Origin: Candidatus Blautia merdavium
GTDB lineage: Bacteria > Bacillota > Clostridia > Lachnospirales > Lachnospiraceae
Reading direction: 5' to 3'
Length of the DNA stretch: 38,673 nucleotides
NCBI GenBank assembly: GCA_019119975.1
Contig: DWVZ01000082.1
Span: 1 to 38,673, forward strand
A program made the translations under genes and the position numbers. The notes under the pieces were generated by a model. The model did no database searches, was not told the DNA's origin, and worked only from the letters and a program-made list of their open reading frames with translations. Positions 1 to 7,373 of the stretch are shown piece after piece (the stretch's first letter is position 1; each line of letters opens with the position of its first letter).

Positions 1-398
1 CTGTAAAAGAAATGGCTAAGAATGTAGCTATGCAGGCTGCAGCTCTGAAACCGCTGTACACCAACAGAAACGAAGTTTCTCAGGAGTACATCGACCATGA
101 AAAAGAAATCCTTACAGTAGCTGCTAAAAACGAGAAACCAGACGCTAATGACAAGATCATCAATGGTATGGTTATGGGACGTATCAACAAAGAGCTGAAA
201 GAGATCTGCCTCTTAGACCAGGTATACGTAAAAGCAGAAGACGGAAAACAGTCTGTTGCTAAGTACGTAGAAGAAGTTGCGAAAGCAAACAGCGCAAAGA
301 TCACAGTAAAATCTTTTGTTCGTTTCGAGACTGGCGAAGGTATTGAGAAGAAAGAAGAGAACTTTGCGGAAGAAGTTGCTAAACAGATGGGAATGTAA
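1..398 (+). CDS. tsf: Translation elongation factor Ts, C-terminal part (5' truncated by the window)
   Basis: The reading frame is open from base 3 and ends at TAA 396-398, so the gene begins upstream of the window. The visible 130 or so residues are the C-terminal half of EF-Ts, the nucleotide exchange factor that recharges EF-Tu with GTP in the cytoplasm. Recognisable segments are the ALKPLYTNRNEV stretch, the GRINKELKEICLLDQ segment of the core domain, and the closing VKSFVRFETGEGIEKKEENFAEEV region, which typically ends the protein. A strong hairpin terminator follows at 553-593, consistent with the end of an rpsB-tsf operon. The ATG at base 12 is internal and is not the start. Confidence 0.95.
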   Translation, partial: VKEMAKNVAMQAAALKPLYTNRNEVSQEYIDHEKEILTVAAKNEKPDANDKIINGMVMGRINKELKEICLLDQVYVKAEDGKQSVAKYVEEVAKANSAKITVKSFVRFETGEGIEKKEENFAEEVAKQMGM

Positions 399-552
399 TT
401 GTCAAGACAGATCCGGAGAGTGAAGTCGAAGCTTACAAAACACCTATACAGCGCTGTCTGGCGAAAGCGGGGCAGAAGCTGAAGACCAAGGTCAGCAACA
501 GTTGTATGAATGGAACTAAGCATTTGCCATGAGAATGACAGATGTCAATAAG

Positions 553-593
553 AAGAACCTTATCTACAGCTTTTTGTGGATAAGGTTCTTTTT
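553..593 (+). terminator. Rho-independent terminator after tsf
   Basis: A perfect 12-bp stem pairs 553-564 with 579-590. It is followed by a T-run at 589-593. It closes the tsf transcription unit. The 154 bases between the tsf stop and the hairpin hold nothing I recognise. Confidence 0.85.
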
Positions 594-637
594 GCGTACA
601 CCCTGGATAAAGGGACATAGAACGGAAGATAAACAGA

Positions 638-2446
638 ATGAACATATTTACAATGATTTTGTCTCTGCTTAGCGGCGTGGCAATGTTTCTTTACGGCATG
701 CTCTTGATGGGCGATGGATTAAAAATGGTGGCCGGCAATAAGCTGGAGAAATTTTTGTATAAGATGACCAATACACCTTTGAAGGGTGTCGCGCTGGGGG
801 CGGGAGTGACCTGTGTGATCCAGTCCTCCTCCGCCACAACAGTCATGGTGATTGGCTTTGTAAATTCCATGATGATGAAGCTGCGGCAGGCAATCAGTAT
901 TATCATGGGGGCAAACATAGGAACCAGTATTACAGGCTGGATCTTATGCCTTTCCTATATTGAAGACTCAGGAGGTTTGGCAGCCATCCTGTCTTCGACG
1001 ACGATATCAGCGATTGTAGCGATTGTAGGCATTGTGCTTCGGATGTTCAGCAAGCGCTCCGTGTACAGAAATATCGGTAATATCATGCTGGGATTTGCAA
1101 TCCTGATGACGGGAATGCAGACCATGAGCGGGGCAGTGGAACCGTTGCGGGAAAATGAGTTTTTCATCAGTATGCTTACCATGTTTTCCAATCCTCTGAT
1201 GGGAATTCTGGTGGGGATTGCCTTTACGGCTGTATTACAGAGCGCGTCAGCAGCGGTTGGCGTGCTGCAGGCACTGTCTGTGACAGGGCTTCTGACTTTT
1301 GCCAGTGCCTTCCCCATCGTGCTGGGGATTGGCGTAGGCGCGGCATGTCCGGTTCTGATCTCAGGTATCGGGGCAAACAAAAACGGGAAACGGACGGCGC
1401 TGATCTATCTTCTGAATGATCTGTTCGGCATGATCTTTTGGGGGAGTGTATTCTACGCGGCGAATGCAGTCCTACATTTTGGCTTTATGGACCGGACTAT
1501 GACGCCGGTGTCCATAGCCTTTGTAAATACGGTCTTCCGTGCGGCTACTGTGTGCGTGCTGTTTCCATTTATCCCCAGGCTGGAGAAGCTGGTCTGCATG
1601 CTGGTGAAGGATACCGAGGAAGAACTGGAAGAGGAAGCGGACCTTGAACTGCTGGACGAACGTCTGGTTAATTATCCGGCGGTTGCCATGGGGCAGTGCC
1701 AGAGGGTAATATCCGGAATGGCGAAAAAGGTTCGGAAAAATGTAAACCGCGCGATGAACCTTTTAAATGACTATCAGCAGAATCGTTTCGATAAGGTACA
1801 GAGCAAAGAAGATCTGATCGACAAGTATGAAACCCGGCTTGGAGCCTATCTGATGCGCCTGACGAAAAAGGAGATGACCACTGCGCAGACCAGGCAGATG
1901 TCTCTTTATCTGAGCACCATCAGTGACTTTGAAAGGATTGGCGACCATGCGGCATATATTGCCTATATGTCTAAGGAGATGCAGGAGAGACGTATGAGTT
2001 TTTCCAAAGAGGCGTTGGATGAATTAAATGTGGTGATGGGAGCTGTGCGGGAAATCATCAACATTACTGCCAGGGCGTTCATGGACGAGAATCAGGATGA
2101 GGCTGATAAAGTGACGCCATTGGGCGTTGTGATCACCAAACTGTGCGACGAACTGAAGCACAATCATGTGACCCGTCTTGGCAGCGGCGCCTGCGGACTT
2201 GAACAGGGAACCATCTTCAACGATATTCTGAACAGTTTTACCCGTATTGCCGCTCACTGTGCCAGCATCACGTCGGCTATGCGAAAGGCAAAAGAGGCTG
2301 ACGGAGATATCCATATCCATGACTCCAAGGTTTACGCAGGCGAGGGCATGGTGTATTATTCTCATTTTACAGATTATACGCAGAAATATAATCTTGGAAA
2401 CCCGGACAGCCATGTAAAAAGCATGGAGGCGGAAGAGGTTCAGTAG
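638..2446 (+). CDS. Na+/phosphate cotransporter family protein with PhoU-like C-terminal domain
   Basis: This 602-residue protein belongs to the Na/Pi cotransporter (PF02690, NptA/YjbB-like) family, which couples sodium to phosphate movement across the cytoplasmic membrane. Two inverted transporter repeats are visible by their family motif: GVTCVIQSSSATTVMVIGF near residue 60 and GIAFTAVLQSASAAVGVLQ near residue 195. The membrane part runs to about residue 325. A charged EEELEEEADLELLDERL linker leads into a helical PhoU-like domain (about 345-560) with the usual ISDFERIGDHAAYIA signature. The ATG at 638 has only a modest GGAAG ribosome site. The gene stands alone between two terminators. No Pho box was recognised. 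Direction of phosphate movement cannot be told from sequence. Confidence 0.9.
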   Translation: MNIFTMILSLLSGVAMFLYGMLLMGDGLKMVAGNKLEKFLYKMTNTPLKGVALGAGVTCVIQSSSATTVMVIGFVNSMMMKLRQAISIIMGANIGTSITGWILCLSYIEDSGGLAAILSSTTISAIVAIVGIVLRMFSKRSVYRNIGNIMLGFAILMTGMQTMSGAVEPLRENEFFISMLTMFSNPLMGILVGIAFTAVLQSASAAVGVLQALSVTGLLTFASAFPIVLGIGVGAACPVLISGIGANKNGKRTALIYLLNDLFGMIFWGSVFYAANAVLHFGFMDRTMTPVSIAFVNTVFRAATVCVLFPFIPRLEKLVCMLVKDTEEELEEEADLELLDERLVNYPAVAMGQCQRVISGMAKKVRKNVNRAMNLLNDYQQNRFDKVQSKEDLIDKYETRLGAYLMRLTKKEMTTAQTRQMSLYLSTISDFERIGDHAAYIAYMSKEMQERRMSFSKEALDELNVVMGAVREIINITARAFMDENQDEADKVTPLGVVITKLCDELKHNHVTRLGSGACGLEQGTIFNDILNSFTRIAAHCASITSAMRKAKEADGDIHIHDSKVYAGEGMVYYSHFTDYTQKYNLGNPDSHVKSMEAEEVQ

Positions 2447-2516
2447 AGAAACAGACAGATGGGTATGTAAGCCCCAAATTCAGTTCAAATTTAGTTAAAG
2501 CAGTTTTTAGGCTCTG

Positions 2517-2563
2517 AGAGCCTTATAAACACGGTATTTTCTGGTGATTATAAGGCTCTTTTA
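2517..2563 (+). terminator. Hairpin terminator between the Na/Pi transporter and the convergent GNAT gene
   Basis: A perfect 12-bp stem (2517-2528 with 2548-2559, arm AGAGCCTTATAA) is followed by a short T-run. It ends the plus-strand transporter gene and lies directly against the minus-strand GNAT stop codon at 2561-2563, so it may serve both strands. The T-run is better on the plus strand. Confidence 0.7.
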
Positions 2564-3160
2564 GTCACGAAAATATTTTAGCATTTGAACTAAGATAGGA
2601 CTTTCCTCTATTTCATCTGTGTCTCGTTCCCGCTGACCGAACTGGACAAACTGAGAAGCAGAATAAAAATCAAATAACTTGGGATTACTTGCACATTCTA
2701 TGTAAACGGCTTTCCCACCAATGATAAACTGTGCTTCCTGAACTTTGCGGCAGGCAATAGCCAGTAAGTCCTGTCCGGGAATCGAAGTTAACAGAGAAGG
2801 ATTGAAATTTCTTCCCAGTTGCGCAATTAAAGGCATGGATACCAGGAAACGGTCAAATTCCTTGTCATATTGGGAAAACTTTGATATACGCTTCTGTAAA
2901 GTTTTACTCAGGGCGTTCCCGTCAATGGAAACAAATTTATTCGCCAAAGTGAAATAGCCGACCAATTCCGGATTATCCATAGCGGAATAGATCAGATATG
3001 TCATGGCGAGTCTCTGGCGGGCAAAGGTAATAGCCTTTGACTGGATAAAGTTTTCTACGTCAGTGTTTTGCGGACATATGAAACAGGAGAGGACAGCCTG
3101 CAGCTTATCCTCTCCGTAAGTGTCGAGCATTTCTAAAAGGTTCAGCTCTATATAATCCAT
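2561..3160 (-). CDS. GNAT-family N-acetyltransferase, candidate toxin of a two-gene module
   Basis: A 199-residue protein with the look of a GNAT acyltransferase (acyl transfer from acyl-CoA). A central SMPLIAQLGRNF segment (about residue 109) resembles the strand before the CoA pyrophosphate loop. The C-terminal half carries KAVYIECASNPKLFDFYSASQFVQFG, which matches the GNAT pattern of the last strands and the 'FY...GF' helix. Its start ATG (3160-3158) overlaps the stop of the upstream small gene by one base (TAATG), so the two are translationally coupled. GNAT toxins of the TacT/AtaT/ItaT kind are encoded just downstream of small antitoxins and modify aminoacyl-tRNA; the layout here matches but the target is unknown. 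The alternative is a non-toxic acetyltransferase with a small partner. Confidence 0.7.
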   Translation of the reverse strand: MDYIELNLLEMLDTYGEDKLQAVLSCFICPQNTDVENFIQSKAITFARQRLAMTYLIYSAMDNPELVGYFTLANKFVSIDGNALSKTLQKRISKFSQYDKEFDRFLVSMPLIAQLGRNFNPSLLTSIPGQDLLAIACRKVQEAQFIIGGKAVYIECASNPKLFDFYSASQFVQFGQRERDTDEIEESPILVQMLKYFRD

Positions 3161-3339
3161 TACAGTTTATTTCCGAAAAAATCCTTAATATTCTTTGTGC
3201 CTTTTAATTCTTTTACGCTGTAATCACGGGAAGCTGGTTTCGTCGCAATAGCTGCGGCTTTTTCCAGTGCTTCTACAAAAACGGCGGCGGAGTTTTTGTC
3301 ATGGATTACGATATTTTTTTTGATACTTTGTGTTGCCAT
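3160..3339 (-). CDS. Small basic protein, candidate antitoxin partner of the GNAT protein
   Basis: A 59-residue lysine-rich protein. I place the start at the second ATG (3339) because the GGAG ribosome site is about nine bases upstream of it but only three from the ATG at 3345. It contains a short helical stretch (AVFVEALEKAAAIA) followed by a disordered tail (KELKGTKNIKDFFGNKL). It does not look like the ribbon-helix-helix DUF1778 antitoxins that usually accompany GNAT toxins. Its stop overlaps the GNAT start. Together with the dedicated promoter and upstream direct repeats this suggests an antitoxin or cofactor; the role is inferred from context only. Confidence 0.6.
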   Translation of the reverse strand: MATQSIKKNIVIHDKNSAAVFVEALEKAAAIATKPASRDYSVKELKGTKNIKDFFGNKL

Positions 3340-3372
3340 GTGCATCTACTCCTTTCAAATTTCTTCATAATC

Positions 3373-3401
3373 AGTATAGCCGATTTTTTGATAAATGGCA
3401 A
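3373..3401 (-). promoter_or_regulatory. Promoter of the GNAT/small-protein pair
   Basis: On the minus strand, TTGCCA (3401-3396) and TATACT (3378-3373) are separated by exactly 17 bases. The start of the small gene lies about 35 bases downstream. Confidence 0.65.
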
Positions 3402-3409
3402 TGAATTTT

Positions 3410-3438
3410 ATTCTAGTATATTATTCATTCTAGTATAT
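3410..3438. repeat. Tandem 12-bp direct repeats upstream of the GNAT module (possible operator)
   Basis: ATTCTAGTATAT occurs at 3410-3421 and again, identically, at 3427-3438, a 17-bp period. A related CAGTATA lies at 3372-3378 inside the -10 element of the minus-strand promoter. Their position just upstream of that promoter suggests binding sites for the module's own regulator; this is inference. Confidence 0.5.
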
Positions 3439-3492
3439 GCAGGACCAGAGGGAAAGTAAAAAAATGTGAATTCCATATTTTTCATTTTTTTA

Positions 3493-3521
3493 TTGCAAAT
3501 CTTTCTGCAATCTTTTATAAT
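3493..3521 (+). promoter_or_regulatory. Promoter of the queT-queF operon
   Basis: TTGCAA (3493-3498) and TATAAT (3516-3521) are separated by 17 bases. Transcription would begin near 3528, about 40 bases before the riboswitch aptamer. Confidence 0.65.
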
Positions 3522-3565
3522 CAATAAATGTCTGAAAAAGACAAAGTTACTTCCAGATATAGAAT

Positions 3566-3606
3566 TGACAGTTCGAGACCATCCTGTCATTAAACAAAAC
3601 TAGGGA
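3566..3606 (+). ncRNA. Class I preQ1 riboswitch aptamer
   Basis: A 6-bp stem (3566-3571 TGACAG with 3584-3589 CTGTCA) encloses a 12-base loop, ttcgagaccatc. It is followed by an A-rich tail, ttaaacaaaactaggg (3590-3605). This is the compact H-type pseudoknot layout of class I preQ1 aptamers, and the tail closely resembles the AACAAAACAAGG tail of the known Thermoanaerobacter example. Loop bases C3574/G3577 can pair with tail G3603/C3600 as in that structure, and the loop ends with C just before the 3' stem strand, the expected ligand-pairing cytosine. The downstream genes (queT, queF) belong to preQ1 metabolism. The tail GGGA (3603-3606) can pair with TCCC (3632-3635) of the terminator, giving a plausible antiterminator. 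Confidence 0.8.
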
Positions 3607-3629
3607 CAAAGAGAAGAGGCAGTATATCC

Positions 3630-3664
3630 AATCCCCGGGACAATCAGGTCTGCGGGGATTTTTT
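3630..3664 (+). terminator. Regulated terminator (riboswitch expression platform) before queT
   Basis: Stem AATCCCCG (3630-3637) pairs with CGGGGATT (3653-3660) and runs into TTTTTT (3659-3664). It lies between the preQ1 aptamer and queT, so ligand binding should favour termination. Confidence 0.75.
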
Positions 3665-3765
3665 CTGCAGCAGATACTCTTCGGGCAGACTTGTCTGCTT
3701 TCGGCATCTCAGAAACAATATATTATTTTTGAGAGCATTCCACTATATTATGGAGGTGAACGTGT

Positions 3766-4278
3766 ATGGAGAATATTGAAAAAATGAACCGTGTACAGAA
3801 ACTGACGTTTTCTGCCATGGTAATGGCGCTTTATATTGTCATTCTATATTTCACACAAGGTTTTTCATTTGGAGCATATCAGATTCGTATCGCAACGTCT
3901 CTGTATGCCCTGTCTTATCTCTTTCCGTTCCTGGTTTTCCCACTTGGTCTCGCCAATCTTATATCGAATATGCTTTTCGGCGGCTTCGGCATTGCTGATA
4001 TGCTGGGCGGCTGCATAGTCGGCGTTGCAACTACAGCCTGTATTGTGTTTATACGCAGAAAAGGCTGGAACCGCATGCTGATCGCGGTACCTATTGTACT
4101 GGTGCCGGGACTGGGAGTAGCAACTTATCTGTCCTATTTCCTTCATCTGCCGTACTGGCTTATGGCGGTCAATTTGTGCATCGGACAGCTGATTCCGTCC
4201 GTTGTGGGAGTGGTGCTGGTAAAAGCCCTGGAAAAGGTGTGGTATCCTTCCAGGACCTCCGGCGCTGCAGGCAGATAA
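3766..4278 (+). CDS. queT: QueT family transporter for a queuosine precursor
   Basis: A 170-residue, very hydrophobic protein with about five or six membrane helices. It is the size and character of QueT (COG4708), the substrate-binding S component of ECF-type vitamin importers that takes up preQ0/preQ1. Typical features are the N-terminal TFSAMVMALYIVIL helix, the GAYQIRIATSLYALSYLFP segment and FPLGLANLISNMLFGG. The ribosome site GGAGG lies 9 bases before ATG 3766. The gene is preceded by the preQ1 riboswitch and followed by queF, which supports precursor salvage. ECF T and A components are not in the window and are presumably shared. Confidence 0.85.
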   Translation: MENIEKMNRVQKLTFSAMVMALYIVILYFTQGFSFGAYQIRIATSLYALSYLFPFLVFPLGLANLISNMLFGGFGIADMLGGCIVGVATTACIVFIRRKGWNRMLIAVPIVLVPGLGVATYLSYFLHLPYWLMAVNLCIGQLIPSVVGVVLVKALEKVWYPSRTSGAAGR

Positions 4279-4371
4279 ATGCAGGGAAGGCGGGCTTCTT
4301 GCGGGTCCGTCTTTTCCTTTGCAGTACCCAAACAGACAGAAAACGATTTTCTATCAGATAAGGAGAAACCT

Positions 4372-4869
4372 ATGAGCGGAAGAGTAAAGGAAGAATTAGA
4401 AGGAGTGTCTTTGCTGGGGAATCAGAAGGTATCTTATCCTACAGATTATGCGCCCCAGATGCTGGAGACCTTTCCAAATAAGCATCCGGAGAATGATTAT
4501 TTTGTAAAATTCAACTGTCCGGAGTTCACCAGCCTGTGTCCTATGACAGGGCAGCCGGATTTTGCCACGATTTATATTTCTTATGTGCCGGGAGAGCGCA
4601 TGGTGGAGAGCAAATCTCTGAAGCTGTATTTATTCAGCTTCCGAAATCACGGAGATTTCCATGAGGACTGTGTGAATATCATCATGAAGGACCTGATCCG
4701 GCTTATGGATCCAAAGTACATTGAAGTCTGGGGGAAATTTACTCCGAGAGGGGGCATTTCCATTGACCCATACTGCAACTATGGGAAGCCGGGAACCTGC
4801 TGGGAAAAGGTTGCCTTTGACCGGCTGACCCACCACGACCTGTATCCGGAAAAGGTCGATAATCGATAG
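4372..4869 (+). CDS. queF: NADPH-dependent 7-cyano-7-deazaguanine (preQ0) reductase
   Basis: This 165-residue cytoplasmic enzyme reduces the nitrile of preQ0 to the amine of preQ1 using NADPH, a step of queuosine synthesis. It is the short, single-domain (Bacillus-type) form. Cys56 in [13 protein letters not shown] is the nucleophile that forms the thioimide and Asp63 the acid. The QueF motif [21 protein letters not shown] begins at residue 79. I chose ATG 4372, which has AAGGAG seven bases upstream; the frame is open back to 4279 but those residues do not belong to the family. The 93-base gap from queT contains only a weak hairpin around 4287-4320 that could act as an attenuator. It is in the queT operon and so under the preQ1 riboswitch. 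Confidence 0.93.
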   Translation: MSGRVKEELEGVSLLGNQKVSYPTDYAPQMLETFPNKHPENDYFVKFNCPEFTSLCPMTGQPDFATIYISYVPGERMVESKSLKLYLFSFRNHGDFHEDCVNIIMKDLIRLMDPKYIEVWGKFTPRGGISIDPYCNYGKPGTCWEKVAFDRLTHHDLYPEKVDNR

Positions 4870-4877
4870 GAGATAAG

Positions 4878-4946
4878 AAAAATCCCGCAATCTTTTTATC
4901 GAGATTCTTTTAGAACTTCGATGAAAGACTGCGGGATTTTTTATTC
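4878..4946. terminator. Bidirectional terminator between queF and the convergent dehydrogenase gene
   Basis: An 11-bp perfect stem AAAATCCCGCA/TGCGGGATTTT, extended by five more pairs after one mismatch, has a T-run on the plus strand (4937-4943). It also reads into TTTTT on the minus strand. It terminates queF and the minus-strand Gfo/Idh/MocA gene that ends at 4978. Confidence 0.85.
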
Positions 4947-4977
4947 ATGACAATAGGTGGTTCGCAGAGCGTGCTGC

Positions 4978-6063
4978 CTATTGTTTGTCTTTTTCGGTAA
5001 TTGAATTTTTCACAGCCTGTCCAAGATCTGCATACGCCACATCCTCAAAGGGCAGATAGACACGCTGGTTTTTCATGGAAGATAAGTAGATCCCTTTTAC
5101 GATCTCCAGGGTTTTCCTTCCCTCTGTACCGTCCACGGAAACGGCAGTGTCATGAAGAATGGATTCATAGAAATCCCGGATCTGCAGGTGGTGGCTGCTT
5201 CCCCAGTAGTCAGGTCCCACGCTGGTGGTTTCATAGGTGTTGCGTATCTCTGTGTAGCAGCCGTCCAGCTCATAGAAGCCCATGTCCTGGATCAGACCGC
5301 AGCGTCCCTTTTCCCCCAGCAGCTCAATGGTAATGGGAGAGTCTGCTGCATAGAGGTTGCAGGCGTACAGGTTATAGAGACAGCCGTTTTGGAACATCAC
5401 AGCCGCATCGGCACAGTCTTCCACACGTACGAAATCATGGTAGTAGTTGTGGATGCTTCCCTGGATCCATTCCACATCACTGCCTAAGAGATAACGGACA
5501 CGGTCAATGCTGTGGATCGCCTGGTCGATCAGAACGCCGCCGCCTTCTTTCTCCCAGGTACCTTTCCAATCATTGCCCGCATAGTAATCCCGGGGACGGT
5601 TCCAGGTCAGAGAAGAGCGGGCAGTAAGAATTTTCCCGAAATCTCCCCGGCAGATCATTTCCTTTAATTTTTCCACACTCTTGGTATAGCGTGTCTGAAA
5701 AATAACGCCCAGCTTCACGCCTGTTTTTGCCTGTACGGCGATCATCCGGTCTGCATCCTGCAGGGTAATGGCGATGGGCTTTTCTGTAAGCACATGGATC
5801 CCTGCCTCCATGGCGGCGATCGCCATGGTAGGATGAAGGTAGTGGGGAAGGCACAGATGGACCACGTCAATCTGTTTTTCCAGGATTTCCAAAAAATTTG
5901 TTGTCCAGGAACAATGAAATTTATCCGCAAAGGTTTTGGCTTTTTGCGGATCCTTATCTACTGCATAAGTAAGCTCTACATAGTCGGAAAGCCGGTGAAA
6001 GGCATCCTCATAACAGGCGGAAATTCTTCCGCATCCTACAATCGCTGCTTTTAATTTTTTCAT
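4978..6063 (-). CDS. Gfo/Idh/MocA family NAD(P)-dependent sugar dehydrogenase
   Basis: A 361-residue cytoplasmic oxidoreductase. The N-terminal Rossmann fold has VGCGRISACYEDAF at residues 9-22 and the family hallmark EKP at 94-96. The C-terminal domain has the catalytic pattern GGGVLIDQAIHSIDRVRYLLG, with Asp180 and His184. Members oxidise hydroxyls of unphosphorylated sugars, inositols or glycosides, or the reverse; the substrate here is not evident. ATG 6063 is chosen because AGGAGG lies seven bases upstream; the GTG at 6069 overlaps that site. The gene begins 13 bases after the ROK regulator stop at 6077, so the two are co-transcribed. It is only distantly similar to the second dehydrogenase at 8970, which suggests different substrates or steps. 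Confidence 0.9.
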   Translation of the reverse strand: MKKLKAAIVGCGRISACYEDAFHRLSDYVELTYAVDKDPQKAKTFADKFHCSWTTNFLEILEKQIDVVHLCLPHYLHPTMAIAAMEAGIHVLTEKPIAITLQDADRMIAVQAKTGVKLGVIFQTRYTKSVEKLKEMICRGDFGKILTARSSLTWNRPRDYYAGNDWKGTWEKEGGGVLIDQAIHSIDRVRYLLGSDVEWIQGSIHNYYHDFVRVEDCADAAVMFQNGCLYNLYACNLYAADSPITIELLGEKGRCGLIQDMGFYELDGCYTEIRNTYETTSVGPDYWGSSHHLQIRDFYESILHDTAVSVDGTEGRKTLEIVKGIYLSSMKNQRVYLPFEDVAYADLGQAVKNSITEKDKQ

Positions 6064-6076
6064 AAGCACCTCCTGA

Positions 6077-7282
6077 TCAACCGATAAAGAACTGGTTGGT
6101 AATGTCTTGGGTAAAATGGTAGTGAATATCTAAAAAATATTTCATCGCCCCGCAGAAGCAGGCATTTTCATCCAGCTGCCCATAGCGGATCTGGATAGAG
6201 TCCAGCATGCGCCTAAACCCGGTTTTCTGAAGACAGTCTTTGACATATTCCAGAAACAGGGGACCCAGATCTCTGCCCTTGCCGCCGATGATGATCAGCT
6301 TGGGATGCACGGTACAGACCAGATTGCTGAGTGCCACGGAAAAGTCAAAGGCAATTCCGGACAGTGCCTTCCTGGAGGCGGTATCTCCATAAGTAGCCGC
6401 ATGTCCCAGGTCCTTGTAAGTAATATGGGTTTTGCCTTTCAGCACAGAAGTATTTCCAGCTTTGGCAATCCGCTCCGGAAGCGAGTCCTCCCCGATCATC
6501 AGCTCCAGGCAGCCCCGGTTTCCGCAGGGACAGGGTTTTCCTTTGGGGTCAATGGAGTAATGACCGAACTGTGTGTAGGAGGCGGTGGCTTTTCCAAGCA
6601 TGGTATCCTGGATAAACAGAGTGGCGCCGATCCCCACATCAAAGTTGATAAAGGCAAAGTCTTTTTCCTTTATATGGGTATATACTTTTTCCGCGTAGGC
6701 GAAGCAGGCAGTGTCATTGAGCAGGGCAAGGGGATAGCCCCGAAAAGTCTTTTCCAGATGCTCAATCAGATTCCCTCCGGAATTGTCAAGAAGAGGGAGG
6801 GTGGTGGCGAAAATTTCCCTGGCATCCGGATCGATCATGGCTGGAACCACAATGCAGACCCCCAGAAGTTTTTCCGAAGAAAACGGAGGGGTCAGCTGCT
6901 CCTGCAGGGCATCGTAGGATGCTTTCACATAGTCTGTATCAGGAAGTACCGGAATCTGCTTTACGGCAGCAGGCATCCCGCAGATATCAATCAGCTGCAG
7001 GGTGATGGTTTTATCGGACCAGAAAATAACGGCGACGAAGTGTTCGTTTGTCCGCAGATGCAGAGAGTTTGGCTTTCTTCCCACGCAGGAGCTGTCTGCG
7101 GCACCGGTATCTATGATGAAATTCCGTTCGATCAGCTCGTCTGCAAGGGCAGAGATCGTGGTTTTGCTGAGATGACATTCCTTTGCCAGCTGGGAACGGG
7201 AGATCCCCTGATTCTGATAAATGAAATTATAGATCATTTTAAGATTATTATTTTTGATGATTTGCTGATTAACCTGTTTCAT
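6077..7282 (-). CDS. ROK family transcriptional regulator (first of a tandem pair)
   Basis: A 401-residue NagC/XylR-type repressor. An N-terminal winged helix-turn-helix (about residues 12-60, GISRSQLAKECHLSKTTISAL) is joined to a sugar-kinase-like ROK domain. That domain keeps the zinc motif CPCGNRGC at 251-258 and the LLNDTA segment with Asn189/Asp190. ROK repressors bind DNA as dimers and release it when a sugar occupies the kinase-like pocket. It follows the paralogue at 7366 by 83 bases and precedes the dehydrogenase at 4978 by 13, so it probably regulates this locus. A promoter of its own is visible at 7345-7373. Confidence 0.9.
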   Translation of the reverse strand: MKQVNQQIIKNNNLKMIYNFIYQNQGISRSQLAKECHLSKTTISALADELIERNFIIDTGAADSSCVGRKPNSLHLRTNEHFVAVIFWSDKTITLQLIDICGMPAAVKQIPVLPDTDYVKASYDALQEQLTPPFSSEKLLGVCIVVPAMIDPDAREIFATTLPLLDNSGGNLIEHLEKTFRGYPLALLNDTACFAYAEKVYTHIKEKDFAFINFDVGIGATLFIQDTMLGKATASYTQFGHYSIDPKGKPCPCGNRGCLELMIGEDSLPERIAKAGNTSVLKGKTHITYKDLGHAATYGDTASRKALSGIAFDFSVALSNLVCTVHPKLIIIGGKGRDLGPLFLEYVKDCLQKTGFRRMLDSIQIRYGQLDENACFCGAMKYFLDIHYHFTQDITNQFFIG

Positions 7283-7344
7283 AAAATCCTTTCAAGCTGT
7301 CTGTGCATTGACAAAATAGGACAGCATACTTTATTTTTATGTTC

Positions 7345-7373
7345 ATTATAACGCAGCACAGAAGTTTATCCAA
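7345..7373 (-). promoter_or_regulatory. Internal promoter for the downstream ROK gene
   Basis: On the minus strand TTGGAT (7373-7368) and TATAAT (7350-7345) are separated by 17 bases. The -35 element overlaps the stop codon of the preceding ROK gene. This would let the second ROK gene and the dehydrogenase be expressed separately from the first. Confidence 0.55.

Noticed and set aside
3410-3438. CRISPR-like repeats
   Set aside because: Only two 12-bp copies with a 5-bp gap; a regulatory direct repeat is more likely.
3565-3593. TTGACA at 3565-3570 as a promoter for queT
   Set aside because: It forms part of the P1 stem of the preQ1 aptamer, and the matching -10 is poor; the promoter at 3493-3521 is better.
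4279-4371. Extension of queF upstream to 4279
   Set aside because: The added residues do not fit QueF and the ribosome site AAGGAG stands directly before ATG 4372.
6305-7351. A 348-codon open frame on the plus strand opposite the first ROK gene
   Set aside because: It is an exact antisense shadow of a clear family member, has no ribosome site and no recognisable protein pattern.
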